64,000 nt of DNA from JALYNX01 sp963749415 (GCA_963749415.1 CAVVMG010000001.1:2480001-2544000); one strand, 5' to 3'. Positions 9,541 to 17,989 are shown, counted from the stretch's first letter. Numbers and translations: made by a program. The notes: generated by a model from the sequence alone, not told the origin.

Positions 9541-10110
9541 CCTCACGATCGGCCGGGTCGGGTTCCTGCGCAGGATCTCGACGAACCCCTCCTCCTGGAA
9601 CATCCCCAGTGTGCCGGTGAAGTAGTCCACCGAGGAAGAACGGGGACCATCCACCGGATAGCCCTCGACCAGCTCGGCGCCCTGGTTCCGTGCGAATGCC
9701 ATCGCCGCAGCCAACATCCCGCCGGCGATCCCACGCCGCCGGTATCCCACTCGGGTGACGAAGCAATTGATCGACCAGGTCTCACTGTCATCGATCGAGC
9801 ACAACAGAGGAGACCGGTCGATGGTCGGAAACTCGTCTCGGGGACCGACCTGCACCCAACCCACGGGTGTGTCGTCGAGATACCCGACCAAGCCCGGTGG
9901 CCGGCCGACGGCCGCTCGATCGGCAAACCGATCTCGATTGGAGCGAGTGTCGCCGAATCCGCCGTCGGGTCGGCGCCAGTGGCTGCAGTAGCACCGGCGG
10001 GCCACACCTGCTTCCCCGAAGACCTGGTCGAGGTCTTCCAACCGATCCGAGCTCAAGGGGTGCGAGGTGAGGGTGCCTCCTTCGATCTCCGCGCTATGGG
10101 ACCAAGCCAT
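9517..10110 (-). CDS. GNAT-family N-acetyltransferase
   Basis: A 197-residue protein whose central part has the GNAT fold and acetyl-CoA loop: INCFVTRVGYRRRGIAGGMLAAAMAFAR (about residues 112-140), with the R-x-x-G-I-A/G-x pattern. The C-terminal segment DYFTGTLGMFQEEGFVEI matches the family's substrate-side end. The N-terminal 50 residues contain CYCSHWRRP, a short Cys/His motif seen in some small-molecule acetyltransferases of actinobacteria. Transfer of acetyl to an amine is expected; the substrate is unknown. It lies 2 bases after a 62-residue ORF, and both are divergent from a WYL-type regulator, which probably controls them. Confidence 0.8.
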   Translation of the reverse strand: MAWSHSAEIEGGTLTSHPLSSDRLEDLDQVFGEAGVARRCYCSHWRRPDGGFGDTRSNRDRFADRAAVGRPPGLVGYLDDTPVGWVQVGPRDEFPTIDRSPLLCSIDDSETWSINCFVTRVGYRRRGIAGGMLAAAMAFARNQGAELVEGYPVDGPRSSSVDYFTGTLGMFQEEGFVEILRRNPTRPIVRSHLEAGH

Positions 10111-10112
10111 GG

Positions 10113-10301
10113 TCAGACGGTGATCGACTCGGACTCCGCGGGCTCCGGCACCGACACCAATTGGACCAAACCATCGTCGTACGAGGGAAGGTCTCGGATC
10201 GGGTCAGCCTCGACCCGGGCACGCCTGTGGAGCAGTTCTGCGGCTTCCGTCATCTCCCTGACGATGCTCATCGCCACGTCGAAGTGGGCCATGGGATTCA
10301 T
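10113..10301 (-). CDS. Small protein of unknown function (62 aa)
   Basis: I do not recognise this protein. The start at ATG 10301 is set by a strong AGGAAGG ribosome site 7 bases upstream; a longer in-frame ATG at 10325 lacks one. It is helical in its first half (MAHFDVAMSIVREMTEAAELL) and has an acidic, non-hydrophobic C-terminus, so it should be soluble. Its stop is 2 bases from the GNAT start, which suggests a bicistronic unit. The promoter region holds a 23-bp palindrome shared with the divergent regulator. Confidence 0.65.
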   Translation of the reverse strand: MNPMAHFDVAMSIVREMTEAAELLHRRARVEADPIRDLPSYDDGLVQLVSVPEPAESESITV

Positions 10302-10342
10302 CTGGATTCCTTCCTCTATTTCCATCGCAAACCTACGAGAAA

Positions 10343-10365
10343 ATGCGGACAGTATCTGTCCGCAT
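10343..10365. promoter_or_regulatory. Perfect inverted repeat, predicted WYL-regulator operator
   Basis: Arms ATGCGGACAG and CTGTCCGCAT are exact reverse complements separated by 3 bases. The site sits in the 85-base gap between the divergent small ORF and the YafY/WYL regulator start at 10387. The closeness to both starts suggests autoregulation and control of the small-ORF/GNAT unit. GGACA/TGTCC palindromes are common for this regulator family, but the assignment is inference. Confidence 0.7.
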
Positions 10366-10386
10366 AATGCGTAGAATCGAAGGTGG

Positions 10387-11334
10387 ATGGACACTGCTGA
10401 GCGGTTGCTCAAACTGCTGGGACTTCTCGAGGGCAGGATCGACTGGACCGCCGAGGATCTGGCGCGCCGCCTCGAGGTCACCACCCGGACCGTCCGTCGG
10501 GACATCGCCCGACTCCGCGACTTGGGATATCCGGTCGAGGCGGTTGCCGGCCCCGGAGGCGGCTATCGGCTCGGGGCAGGTGGGAAGCTCCCTCCCCTTC
10601 TGCTCGACGACGAAGAGGCCTTGGCTGTTGCCTTGGGCCTGAGGGTGGCCGCGACCACGGCGGTGGGAGGGCTCGAGGACGCCTCGCTGTCAGCGCTGTC
10701 CAAGCTGGAGCACGTGCTCCCCCCTCGCCTCCGCACCCAACTCGAGGACATCTCCGAGGCAACGGTCTCCACTGTCACCTCATCTGCCTCGCCCGCAGAT
10801 CATGGCGCCCTCGCCCTGACTGCCTCCGCTGCCCGATCCCGACAACGGATGCGGTTTGCGTACGTCGACAACGAAGGCCGGCGCTCGGAGCGGCACGTCG
10901 AGCCGTTGCGCCTGGTGCACACCGGCCGTCGCTGGTACCTGGTTGCTTTCGACATCGACCGTGACGATTGGCGGACCTTCCGGCTCGACAGGGTGACGGA
11001 GCCCAGGGCCACCGGCATGCGCTCGGCTCGCCGCCCCGCGCCCGATCCGGTGGAGTTCGTCAACCGGGGAGTGGCCATCGACGCATACGCCCATCGCGCA
11101 TCGGTCCGGCTGATGGTCTCCAGAGAGCGAGCGGCACACGCGATACCGCGCACGGTCGGAGCACTGGAGGCGATCGGGCCCGAAGAGACGCGCCTCGTCA
11201 TCGGCGCTGATGATCTGAACTGGTTGGCCCGCTATCTGGTGAGTTTCCCGTGGGAGTTCGTAGTCGAGGAGCCCGAAGAGCTGGCCAAGGAGTTGCGCCG
11301 GTTGGGACGCTCCCTGGCCGCGACTCACACCTGA
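10387..11334 (+). CDS. WYL-domain transcriptional regulator (YafY/DeoR-like)
   Basis: The 315-residue protein has an N-terminal HTH_11 winged helix (about residues 1-60, ending TVRRDIARLRDLGYPVEAVAG) followed by GGGYRLGAGGKLPPL. A central WYL domain (about 140-215) contains RHVEPLRLVHTGRRWYLVAFD, and a C-terminal WCX-like extension closes the protein. WYL domains sense nucleic-acid or small-molecule ligands and usually make the protein a transcription factor. ATG 10387 is preceded by GAAGGTGG. It diverges from the small-ORF/GNAT pair across a perfect palindrome. Its 3-prime end overlaps the convergent ATPase gene by 10 bases. Confidence 0.9.
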   Translation: MDTAERLLKLLGLLEGRIDWTAEDLARRLEVTTRTVRRDIARLRDLGYPVEAVAGPGGGYRLGAGGKLPPLLLDDEEALAVALGLRVAATTAVGGLEDASLSALSKLEHVLPPRLRTQLEDISEATVSTVTSSASPADHGALALTASAARSRQRMRFAYVDNEGRRSERHVEPLRLVHTGRRWYLVAFDIDRDDWRTFRLDRVTEPRATGMRSARRPAPDPVEFVNRGVAIDAYAHRASVRLMVSRERAAHAIPRTVGALEAIGPEETRLVIGADDLNWLARYLVSFPWEFVVEEPEELAKELRRLGRSLAATHT

Positions 11335-12425
11335 TCGGGCTCGGGGTCGAGGTCGGCGGTGGCAGTGCCGGTCTCGGAGACGATTCGGAGCGCCTCGGGA
11401 GGGAGCCGGACGGCGACCGGGTCGGGCCAGTCCAGGGTGAAGGCCGCGCCCTGGTTGGGAATGGTCACCTGGAGGATCCCGATGTCTTCGATGTTGACCA
11501 GGATGTTGAGCAGGGGCCCGGCGAATACCACCCGCTCGATTTCACCCTTCAAGACGTTGTCGCCGACGAAATCCGGGGGGTGGAGCTCGACCCGCTCCGG
11601 CCGGATGCTCACCGTCACCTCACCGGTCGCTCCATCCCTGGAGACGCACGACAGCTCCTTGCCGGCGAGGCTGACCCGTCCCGCGGCGACAGCCTCGGCA
11701 TACATCAGGTTCGAAACTCCGAGGAAGTCTGCGATGTAGCTCGAAGTTGGGGTTTCGTACACCTCTGCGGGCGTCCCCAACTGCTCGATCTTGCCCTCGG
11801 TCATCACCGCCATGCGATCGGACATCGTCAGGGCTTCTTCCTGGTCATGCGTGACGTAGATGAAGGTGACCTCGAGCTCTTCCTGGAGGCTTTTCAGCTC
11901 CACCTGGAGCGCCTTTCTCAATTTGGCGTCGAGGGCACCAAGTGGCTCGTCGAGCAGCAGCACCGATGGGTTGAGCACCAGTGAGCGGGCCAGTGCCACT
12001 CGTTGCTGCTGCCCGCCCGAGAGCTGGGTCGGCTTTCGTGACTCCATGCCCGAGAGCCGCACCTTCTCCAGTGCCTCGCCCACCCGTCGCTTCTGATCGG
12101 CCTTGGTCACATCCTGATAGCGCAGTCCGAATGCGACATTTGCCGTCACGTCCATGTGGGGAAACAGGGCGTAGCTCTGGAACACGGTGTTGACCGGGCG
12201 CTTGTGGGGAGGGGTCCCCGCCTGATCGACGCCATCGATCAGTATCGCTCCCCCATCGGGTCGCTCGAAGCCGGCGATGAGACGGAGGGTGGTCGTCTTG
12301 CCACAGCCGGACGGCCCGAGCAGAGAAAAGAACTCACCACTGGCGATTTGCAGGTCGATGTTGTCGACGGCCGGGGTTTCGCCGAACCGCTTCTCCAGAC
12401 CGACTAGTTCGACGACACCACTCAT
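11325..12425 (-). CDS. Polyamine-type ABC transporter ATP-binding protein (PotA-like)
   Basis: The 366-residue ATPase has Walker A GPSGCGKTT at residues 37-45, the Q-loop VFQSYALFP, signature LSGGQQQR from residue 135, Walker B VLLLDE at 155-160 and switch His193. A C-terminal TOBE domain (VTVSIRPERVEL and following) is typical of PotA/MalK-type importers. It energises the PotB/PotC-like permeases at 7.7-9.5 kb. Although those are in another transcript, this gene lies 24 bases after the class III aminotransferase on the same strand. It therefore shares the aminotransferase transcript and its upstream operator (site C). The frame is intact. Confidence 0.93.
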   Translation of the reverse strand: MSGVVELVGLEKRFGETPAVDNIDLQIASGEFFSLLGPSGCGKTTTLRLIAGFERPDGGAILIDGVDQAGTPPHKRPVNTVFQSYALFPHMDVTANVAFGLRYQDVTKADQKRRVGEALEKVRLSGMESRKPTQLSGGQQQRVALARSLVLNPSVLLLDEPLGALDAKLRKALQVELKSLQEELEVTFIYVTHDQEEALTMSDRMAVMTEGKIEQLGTPAEVYETPTSSYIADFLGVSNLMYAEAVAAGRVSLAGKELSCVSRDGATGEVTVSIRPERVELHPPDFVGDNVLKGEIERVVFAGPLLNILVNIEDIGILQVTIPNQGAAFTLDWPDPVAVRLPPEALRIVSETGTATADLDPEPDQV

Positions 12426-12449
12426 GAGCGCGGCGAGTCTAAGTGGGGA

Positions 12450-13817
12450 TCAGGCGGTGATAGTGGCCGCAAAGCCATCCAATGTCTCCAGGTACCGGTC
12501 GACGTCGTCGTCGGCATGGACCACGGAGACCAGCCACTGCTCGCCCTTGCCCCAAGGCGGGAGGAACACCCCACGGTTGTACTGGTAGAGCCAGGCAGCC
12601 TGGGCATAGCGGCCATCGACCTCCAGGAAGTCCCGGTAGGTCCGCATCGGCTCCTCGCAATAGATGACGCTTCCCTTGGCCCCGGCCATCGCGACGTGAG
12701 CGGGGAGTTGGTAGCGGCCGATCACCTCGTTGGCGCCTTTCTCCATGCGCTGCTGGATGTGTGCCAGGTTGGTGTAGGCGTCCTCGACCATCACCTCTTT
12801 GAGCATGGCCCGCGCCGCCGCCATGCCCAGCGGGTTGCCATTGAAGGTGCCGACCTGTTCGTAGGTCCCATCGACGATGGCCGTCATCACCTCCTCGGTC
12901 CCTCCAATCGCCGAGATGGGAAGCCCGCCACCCAAGGCCTTGGCCAGGCACACGATGTCGGGCTGGACGCCGAATTTCCGGGTCGCCCCACCCTTTCCTG
13001 CCGTGAGGCCGGTCTTCACCTCGTCATAGGTGAGGAGGGCGTCGTGTTTCCGGGTCAGATCACGCAGACCCTGGAGGAAACCGTCGACCGGGAGCAGGAT
13101 TCCGCAGTTCTGGAGGATCGGCTCCACGATGACACCGGCGATCTGACCGGGGTGGGCCTCGAAGATCCTGGAGACCACCTCGAGGTCGTTGAACGTGGCC
13201 ACCAGAGTGAGGCCGACGATGGCATCGGGGATTCCGGCACCGGCCGGCATGCTCGAGGGCTGTTGGGCAGGACCGAGGTCTTCCTCGTTCCAAACCGAGA
13301 CCATCACCGAGTCGTGGTGGCCGTGGTAGGCCCCCTCGAACTTGACGATCAGGTCGCGTCCTGTCACCGCTCGCATCAGATGGACGGCATCCATGGTTGC
13401 CTCGGTGCCCGAGTTTCCGAATCGCCAAAGAGGCAGGCCGTAACGCACGGTCAGCTCCTCGGCGACGACGATGGCGTCGGCGGTCGGCTGTGCGAAATGG
13501 GTCCCTTTGCGCACCCTCTCGCTCACAGCGGCAACGATCGCCGGGTGGGCATGCCCGGCGAGCATCGCCCCGTATCCACCGTGCATGTCGACGTATTCGT
13601 TGCCATCGACGTCCCAAACCCTGGATCCGAGGCCGCGGTCGATCCAGATCGGCTGGGGCCGCGAGATCTGCCAACTGGAGGTGACTCCGCCGGCGAGAGA
13701 CTTCCGTGCCACCGAGTCCAAACGGGTCGCCTCGGGGGCTCGCTCCAAGAATTTCCGCTCTTCTGTATCGATCAGACGGTCCAGCATCCCGGACATCCGA
13801 TCATCGGCGGGGAGCAT
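12450..13817 (-). CDS. Class III PLP-dependent aminotransferase (glutamate-1-semialdehyde aminomutase-like)
   Basis: The 455-residue protein has the fold-type I class III pattern: GNSGTEATMDAVHLMRA near residue 135 (phosphate binding), YDEVKTG with Asp265 (pyridine N contact), and the PLP Schiff-base lysine Lys293 in CLAKALGGGLP. GGYGAMLAGHAHP and FNGNPLGMAAA are also typical. It resembles glutamate-1-semialdehyde 2,1-aminomutase, but the catabolic context and its length favour an omega-amine or amino-acid aminotransferase. The exact substrate is unknown. AGGAAGG lies 7 bases before the ATG. It shares an operon with the PotA-like ATPase and diverges from the Rieske gene across operator site C. 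Confidence 0.88.
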   Translation of the reverse strand: MLPADDRMSGMLDRLIDTEERKFLERAPEATRLDSVARKSLAGGVTSSWQISRPQPIWIDRGLGSRVWDVDGNEYVDMHGGYGAMLAGHAHPAIVAAVSERVRKGTHFAQPTADAIVVAEELTVRYGLPLWRFGNSGTEATMDAVHLMRAVTGRDLIVKFEGAYHGHHDSVMVSVWNEEDLGPAQQPSSMPAGAGIPDAIVGLTLVATFNDLEVVSRIFEAHPGQIAGVIVEPILQNCGILLPVDGFLQGLRDLTRKHDALLTYDEVKTGLTAGKGGATRKFGVQPDIVCLAKALGGGLPISAIGGTEEVMTAIVDGTYEQVGTFNGNPLGMAAARAMLKEVMVEDAYTNLAHIQQRMEKGANEVIGRYQLPAHVAMAGAKGSVIYCEEPMRTYRDFLEVDGRYAQAAWLYQYNRGVFLPPWGKGEQWLVSVVHADDDVDRYLETLDGFAATITA

Positions 13818-13838
13818 GAGTCACCTTCCTTTCGGTAT

Positions 13839-13856
13839 CCTGACTCACCGTTCAGG
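13839..13856. promoter_or_regulatory. Predicted TetR operator (site C) between aminotransferase and Rieske genes
   Basis: CCTGACTCACCGTTCAGG keeps the 18-bp length and the CCTGA/TCAGG ends of the palindrome at 5635. The symmetry extends outwards to 8-base arms TATCCTGA and TCAGGATA (13836-13859). It lies 22 bases upstream of the aminotransferase ATG and 38 bases upstream of the divergent Rieske TTG, so it could regulate both. Confidence 0.65.
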
Positions 13857-13893
13857 ATAGACTGCGGGACTGGCACCCGTAGGAGGGATTGCG

Positions 13894-15075
13894 TTGACAC
13901 CTGCCCCGTTGCACCAGGAAGACGTGCGCAATGTGTTGCGTGATTTCGGCTCCAGCCTGACCTTCCCAGCCGCTGCTTACAACTCCGCTGAAGTGCTGGC
14001 CTGGGAGTCCGAGAACCTCCTTCAGACCATGTGGACCTGCGTCGGCCGCCTCGACGAGGTGCTGGCGCCGGGTCAATTGCGCGCCGTGGAGATCGCCGGC
14101 GAGAGCGTGCTGCTGAGCAGGGAGCGCGACGGTGGGCTCCGCGCTTTCTCCAACGTTTGTCGGCATCGGGGACACGAGCTGGCACCGGTCGGAGACGCCT
14201 TCGACGCCCGCCAGATCCGCTGCCCCTATCACAGTTGGGCCTATCGCTTCGACGGCACCCTTCGTCAGGCACCCCGCTTCACCCAGAGCGACGAGTTCGA
14301 CACCAACGACTACCCGCTGATGGAATTGGGCGCGGCGACCTTCGGAGGGTGGCTATGGGTCGACCTCACCGGGGGCTCCCGTCCTCTCGGTGATCAGCTG
14401 GGGAACCTGGCAGAGCTCACCGCACCGTATGAGCTGGATCGCCTGGTCACCGCGGTCACCCATTCCTATGTCGTCGAGGCCAACTGGAAGATCGTGGTGG
14501 AGAACTACAACGAGTGCTACCACTGCTCCACGATTCACCCCGAGCTATGCGAGGTGACACCGCCGGACAGCGGATACGACCACATCCCCACTGGCATGTG
14601 GTGCGGGGGGACCATGCAGCTCAAGGACCACGCAGTGACCATGTCGCTCGACGGGTCCTCCAAAGGGGTCAACTTCCGGGGTATCGACGATGAGCTGGCG
14701 CGCCACGTCTGGTATCTGACCGTGATGCCGAACCTGCTGCTTTCGATGCACCCCGACTACGTCATGACCCATCGCCTCACCCCGCTCTCCCCCGATCAAA
14801 CGTTCATCGAGTGCTCCTGGCTGTTTCCACCGGAAGCATTCGAGTTGGACGGTTTCGACCCTTCTTATGCGGTGGACTTTTGGGACATCACCAACCGCGA
14901 GGACTGGACAGCGTGTGAGGCGGTGATGCGGGGGGTCAAGAACCGGGGATACCGCCCGGGGCCGCTGAGCGGTTGGGAGGGAACGGTGTATCAGTTCCTC
15001 GGGATCATGGCCCATGCCTATCTCGGTGAGGGTTTGGTCGTGCCCCGGGTCCCGCAACGGGAGCTCCACGCCTGA
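13894..15075 (+). CDS. Rieske non-haem iron oxygenase, alpha subunit
   Basis: The 393-residue protein starts at TTG 13894, with AGGAGGG 6 bases upstream. Rieske [2Fe-2S] ligands are Cys89 and His91 (CRHRG) and Cys110 and His113 (CPYHSW). The mononuclear iron site is marked by NYNECYHCSTIHPEL, with His210 and His215 as ligands. The overall form resembles ring-hydroxylating and quaternary-amine oxygenases such as glycine-betaine or carnitine monooxygenases, which need a separate reductase. No reductase gene is nearby. With a GcvT-like gene and purU in the same predicted regulon, oxidative N-demethylation or hydroxylation of an amine is plausible, but the substrate is not determined. Confidence 0.9.
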   Translation: MTPAPLHQEDVRNVLRDFGSSLTFPAAAYNSAEVLAWESENLLQTMWTCVGRLDEVLAPGQLRAVEIAGESVLLSRERDGGLRAFSNVCRHRGHELAPVGDAFDARQIRCPYHSWAYRFDGTLRQAPRFTQSDEFDTNDYPLMELGAATFGGWLWVDLTGGSRPLGDQLGNLAELTAPYELDRLVTAVTHSYVVEANWKIVVENYNECYHCSTIHPELCEVTPPDSGYDHIPTGMWCGGTMQLKDHAVTMSLDGSSKGVNFRGIDDELARHVWYLTVMPNLLLSMHPDYVMTHRLTPLSPDQTFIECSWLFPPEAFELDGFDPSYAVDFWDITNREDWTACEAVMRGVKNRGYRPGPLSGWEGTVYQFLGIMAHAYLGEGLVVPRVPQRELHA

Positions 15076-15095
15076 GGCTCTGATAGCTTCGGCCC

Positions 15096-15509
15096 ATGGC
15101 CGAGCTCAAGACCCAGAAAACCGAGGCCAGCGTCTCCGAGTTCCTCGACGCGATCCCCGACGAGGGCCAGCGCAAGGACAGCAAGGCCCTGTCGAAGATG
15201 ATGAGCCGGATCACTGGTGACAAGCCCAAGATGTGGGGATCGAGCATTGTCGGGTTCGGTGACTTCCACTACCGGTCGGCAGCAGGCAGTGAGGGCGACT
15301 GGTTCAAAGTGGGGTTTTCGCCCCGCAAACAGAACCTGACCCTCTACTTGTCGTTGACCGACGTCGCCTCCGAGTACGACGCATTTCTCGATCGGCTGGG
15401 CAAACACAGCACCGGGAAGTCATGCCTGTACATCAAGCGGCTGGAGGACGTCGACCAACAGGTGCTGGAAGAGATAATCACCGAGGCGGCAGCCTCCTCA
15501 GTCGAGTAG
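15096..15509 (+). CDS. DUF1801 domain protein
   Basis: A 137-residue soluble protein with the DUF1801 pattern: an N-terminal helix (SVSEFLDAIPDEGQRKDSKALSKMM), then MWGSSIVGFGDFHYR, FSPRKQNLTLYL and a C-terminal CLYIKRLEDVDQQVLEEII. The family has no established catalytic role and is found in general cytoplasmic stress contexts. It starts 20 bases after the Rieske stop and may be cotranscribed. Its last 12 bases overlap the convergent acyl-CoA dehydrogenase. A link to the catabolic pathway is not supported by the family. Confidence 0.85.
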   Translation: MAELKTQKTEASVSEFLDAIPDEGQRKDSKALSKMMSRITGDKPKMWGSSIVGFGDFHYRSAAGSEGDWFKVGFSPRKQNLTLYLSLTDVASEYDAFLDRLGKHSTGKSCLYIKRLEDVDQQVLEEIITEAAASSVE

Positions 15510-16688
15510 CGAGCGGGCCCCCCGCTTCCGGAGTTGGTCGGCGATGATGATCCGCTGGATCTCGGAGGTTCCCTCCCAGATCCGGTCCACCCGGAGCTCT
15601 CGGTAGAAGCGCTCCGCGACGTTCTCCCGCATGAAGCCACGGCCCCCGAAGATCTGCACCGCCCGGTCGGCCACCCGATTCGCCATCTCCGATGCATAGA
15701 GCTTGGCCATCGAGCACTGGGCGTGTTGCACCTTGAGGTCGATGCCGGCATCGATCGCCCGCGCCGCCTCATAGGTCATCAGGCGCGCCGCCCACAACTC
15801 GGTCAGGGAGTCGGCGAGCATGAACTGGATCGCCTGGTACTCAGCGATCGGCGATCCGTACGCCTGCCGCTCCTCGGCAAACGCGGTCGCATCCTCGATC
15901 AGCCGCTCGGCGGCCCCACAGCAGCGGGCGGCGATCATCAGCCGCTCATATCGGAACCAGGCGTGGGAAAAGCTCATCCCATCGCCCTCGCTTCCCACCA
16001 AGTTCTCCTCGGGGACCCGGACGTCGGTGAACCTCATCTCCCAGTGGTGGTGACCGTAGGTGTGGCTGTATTCCGGCACCCGGATGCACTCCACCCCAGG
16101 CGCGTCCATGTCGACGAAGAAGAGGACATGGCGCCCGGCATTGGGGCCTTCGGTGAGCTTGGCCTGGAAGAACACGTATGAGGCGAGGTTTGCGGAAGTG
16201 ACGTGCCACTTCTCGCCGTTGAGCACATAGCCGTCTTCACCCCGAGCCGCGGTGGCCTCGATCGCGTCCACATCCGAACCTGCGCCCTCTTCGGTGATGG
16301 CGTAACACTCGTGGATGTCACCATCGACTGTGGGCCTGATCCAGCGATCCATTTGATAGTCGGTGACCACGTCGGCGATCCAGGAGGGACCGGTGGACAC
16401 CACCCAGCCCAGGGCATTGGTCACCCGCCCGCTCTGCTCTTGGATGAGCACCTGCTCCAGCATCCCGTAGCCGGGGCCGCCCAGCTTCTCGGGCATGTTT
16501 ATCGACAAGAACCCCAGTGAGCGGGCCTTCTCGTGATGGGCCTTCGTCACCTCCGGCGAAAGCTCACCGTGGTTCATCTCGGCCTCTACCTCATACGGGA
16601 TCAGCTCGTCGATGAACTGCCGCGCCCGTTCCTGGAGGGCGCGCTCGGCAGGTGTGAGGAAGGTGGACACCGCTGCTGACGCTAGCAT
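15498..16688 (-). CDS. Acyl-CoA dehydrogenase
   Basis: The 396-residue flavoprotein has the acyl-CoA dehydrogenase architecture: an N-terminal helical domain, a middle beta domain (ITEEGAGSDVDAIEA, LNGEKWHVTSANLA), and a C-terminal helical domain. The last has QIFGGRGFMRENVAERFYRE and IWEGTSEIQR, whose Glu372 is the expected catalytic base. It inserts a 2,3-double bond in an acyl-CoA and passes electrons to ETF. AGGA lies 5 bases before ATG 16688; it is part of operator site D. It can act between the acyl-CoA synthetase and the enoyl-CoA hydratase encoded at 2.8-5.6 kb. The substrate chain is unknown. Confidence 0.93.
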   Translation of the reverse strand: MLASAAVSTFLTPAERALQERARQFIDELIPYEVEAEMNHGELSPEVTKAHHEKARSLGFLSINMPEKLGGPGYGMLEQVLIQEQSGRVTNALGWVVSTGPSWIADVVTDYQMDRWIRPTVDGDIHECYAITEEGAGSDVDAIEATAARGEDGYVLNGEKWHVTSANLASYVFFQAKLTEGPNAGRHVLFFVDMDAPGVECIRVPEYSHTYGHHHWEMRFTDVRVPEENLVGSEGDGMSFSHAWFRYERLMIAARCCGAAERLIEDATAFAEERQAYGSPIAEYQAIQFMLADSLTELWAARLMTYEAARAIDAGIDLKVQHAQCSMAKLYASEMANRVADRAVQIFGGRGFMRENVAERFYRELRVDRIWEGTSEIQRIIIADQLRKRGARSLLD

Positions 16689-16694
16689 TCCAAT

Positions 16695-16712
16695 CCTGAA
16701 CCATCATTCAGA
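16695..16712. promoter_or_regulatory. Predicted TetR operator (site D) before the acyl-CoA dehydrogenase
   Basis: CCTGAACCATCATTCAGA matches the perfect palindrome at 5635 at 13 of 18 positions, including CCTGAA and ATTCAG half-sites. It begins 6 bases upstream of the acyl-CoA dehydrogenase ATG, so a bound repressor would also cover its ribosome site. The divergent GcvT-like gene starts 71 bases away. Confidence 0.65.
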
Positions 16713-16782
16713 AAACCCCCTCGATCCGGGGTCGTCGCCAGGCGGCCACGGGTTAACCTGCTCCACCGACCCGAGGTAGCCG

Positions 16783-17982
16783 ATGATCCGGGAGACTCCA
16801 TTTCACCCGCGGACCAGCGCCGCGAACCAGACCGGGTTGTGGAGTCAATGGTCGGGATATCTGGCCACCGAGAAGTACCAGAGCTCGGAGAAATTCGAGT
16901 ATTTCGCCATCCGCAATTCGGCAGCGATGATCGACACTTCTCCCCTCTACAAGTACCGGATCTTCGGACGCGACTCCGAGCATTTCCTCTCCGGGATACT
17001 GGCCCGTGACATCCGCAAGTGCCGGCCCGGGCAGGCCCATTACACGATCTGGTGTGACAACGATGGCTTCGTGGTCGAAGACGGAGTCATCCTCCGTCTC
17101 TCCGAAGACGAGTTCCTGCTCACTGCCGCCGAGCCCAACCAGGCGTATTTCGAAGACTTGATCGGCCACGATTCGGTGGAGATCACCGACGTCTCCGACG
17201 ATTTTGGTGCCGTGGCCCTTCAAGGCCCGTACGCCCGCGACCTGCTCAAGACACTGGCCCCCGAAATGGAGGGGATCGGCTATTTCCACCTCACTCCGGC
17301 CAAGATCGGGAACGCCCCGGTGACGATCTCACGGACCGGGTACACCGGTGACCTCGGCTACGAGGTCTGGGTGGAGCGCGGCGATGCCCTCGATGTCTGG
17401 GATGCGATCGCCGAGGTCGGGGGGTCATCGGGGGTCATCCCCGCCGGGCAAATCGCCCTGCTCATCAGCCGCATCGAAGCCGGGCTCGTCCTGATCGACG
17501 TCGATTTCCACTCGTCCCGATATGCCTGGAACGACGACCAGCGGACGACACCGATCGAGCTCGGGATGTCATGGATGCTCCGCGACCTGGAGGCCGACGA
17601 CCGTGCCTTCATCGGGCGCCGGGCCATCGAGCGCGAGCTCGCCGACGGGACATCGAGATGGCGCACCGTCGGCATCACCGTGGATTGGGAAGACTGGAAC
17701 CGGGTGTTCACCGAACGGAGCTTGATCCCGCCGAAAGACCACACCCCGGAGCACGGCGGGATGATGCTCTACGACAAGAAGGTGAAGCAGATCGGCTACA
17801 CCCCGAGTTTCGTCTACTCACCGATGATGCAGAGGCACATCGGCATTGCCCGGGTCAGGCCGGAGCACGCCAAGCCGGGGTCGAAGGTCAGCCTGGAGGT
17901 CACCATCGACCACCGCTATGACATGGTGAGCGCCGAGGTGACCCGGATGCCCTTCTACAACCCCCCGAGAAAGACAGCGTGA
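16783..17982 (+). CDS. GcvT/DmdA-like aminomethyltransferase family protein (folate-dependent demethylase)
   Basis: The 399-residue protein has the GcvT fold: an N-terminal folate-binding domain (FGAVALQGPYARDLLK near residue 145, ISRTGYTGDLGYEVWV near 185) and a C-terminal barrel (PGSKVSLEVTIDHRYDMV). Members move a one-carbon unit from a methylated amine or sulfonium to tetrahydrofolate. The extra middle segment and GIPAGQIALLISRIEAGL-like region differ from glycine-cleavage T protein, and no gcvH or gcvP is nearby, so a catabolic demethylase is likelier. It is followed after 7 bases by a flavoprotein, the pairing seen in sarcosine/dimethylglycine-type systems. purU would free the folate. 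The substrate is inferred only as N-methylated. Confidence 0.85.
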   Translation: MIRETPFHPRTSAANQTGLWSQWSGYLATEKYQSSEKFEYFAIRNSAAMIDTSPLYKYRIFGRDSEHFLSGILARDIRKCRPGQAHYTIWCDNDGFVVEDGVILRLSEDEFLLTAAEPNQAYFEDLIGHDSVEITDVSDDFGAVALQGPYARDLLKTLAPEMEGIGYFHLTPAKIGNAPVTISRTGYTGDLGYEVWVERGDALDVWDAIAEVGGSSGVIPAGQIALLISRIEAGLVLIDVDFHSSRYAWNDDQRTTPIELGMSWMLRDLEADDRAFIGRRAIERELADGTSRWRTVGITVDWEDWNRVFTERSLIPPKDHTPEHGGMMLYDKKVKQIGYTPSFVYSPMMQRHIGIARVRPEHAKPGSKVSLEVTIDHRYDMVSAEVTRMPFYNPPRKTA

Positions 17983-17989
17983 GGTCCTG

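Noticed and set aside
2782..17982. DMSP demethylation pathway (DmdA, DmdB, DmdC, DmdD)
   Set aside because: The GcvT-like protein, acyl-CoA dehydrogenase and hydratase resemble that set. However, the ligase is of the NDP-forming type rather than an AMP-forming DmdB, and the aminotransferase, Rieske oxygenase and polyamine-type transporter do not fit.
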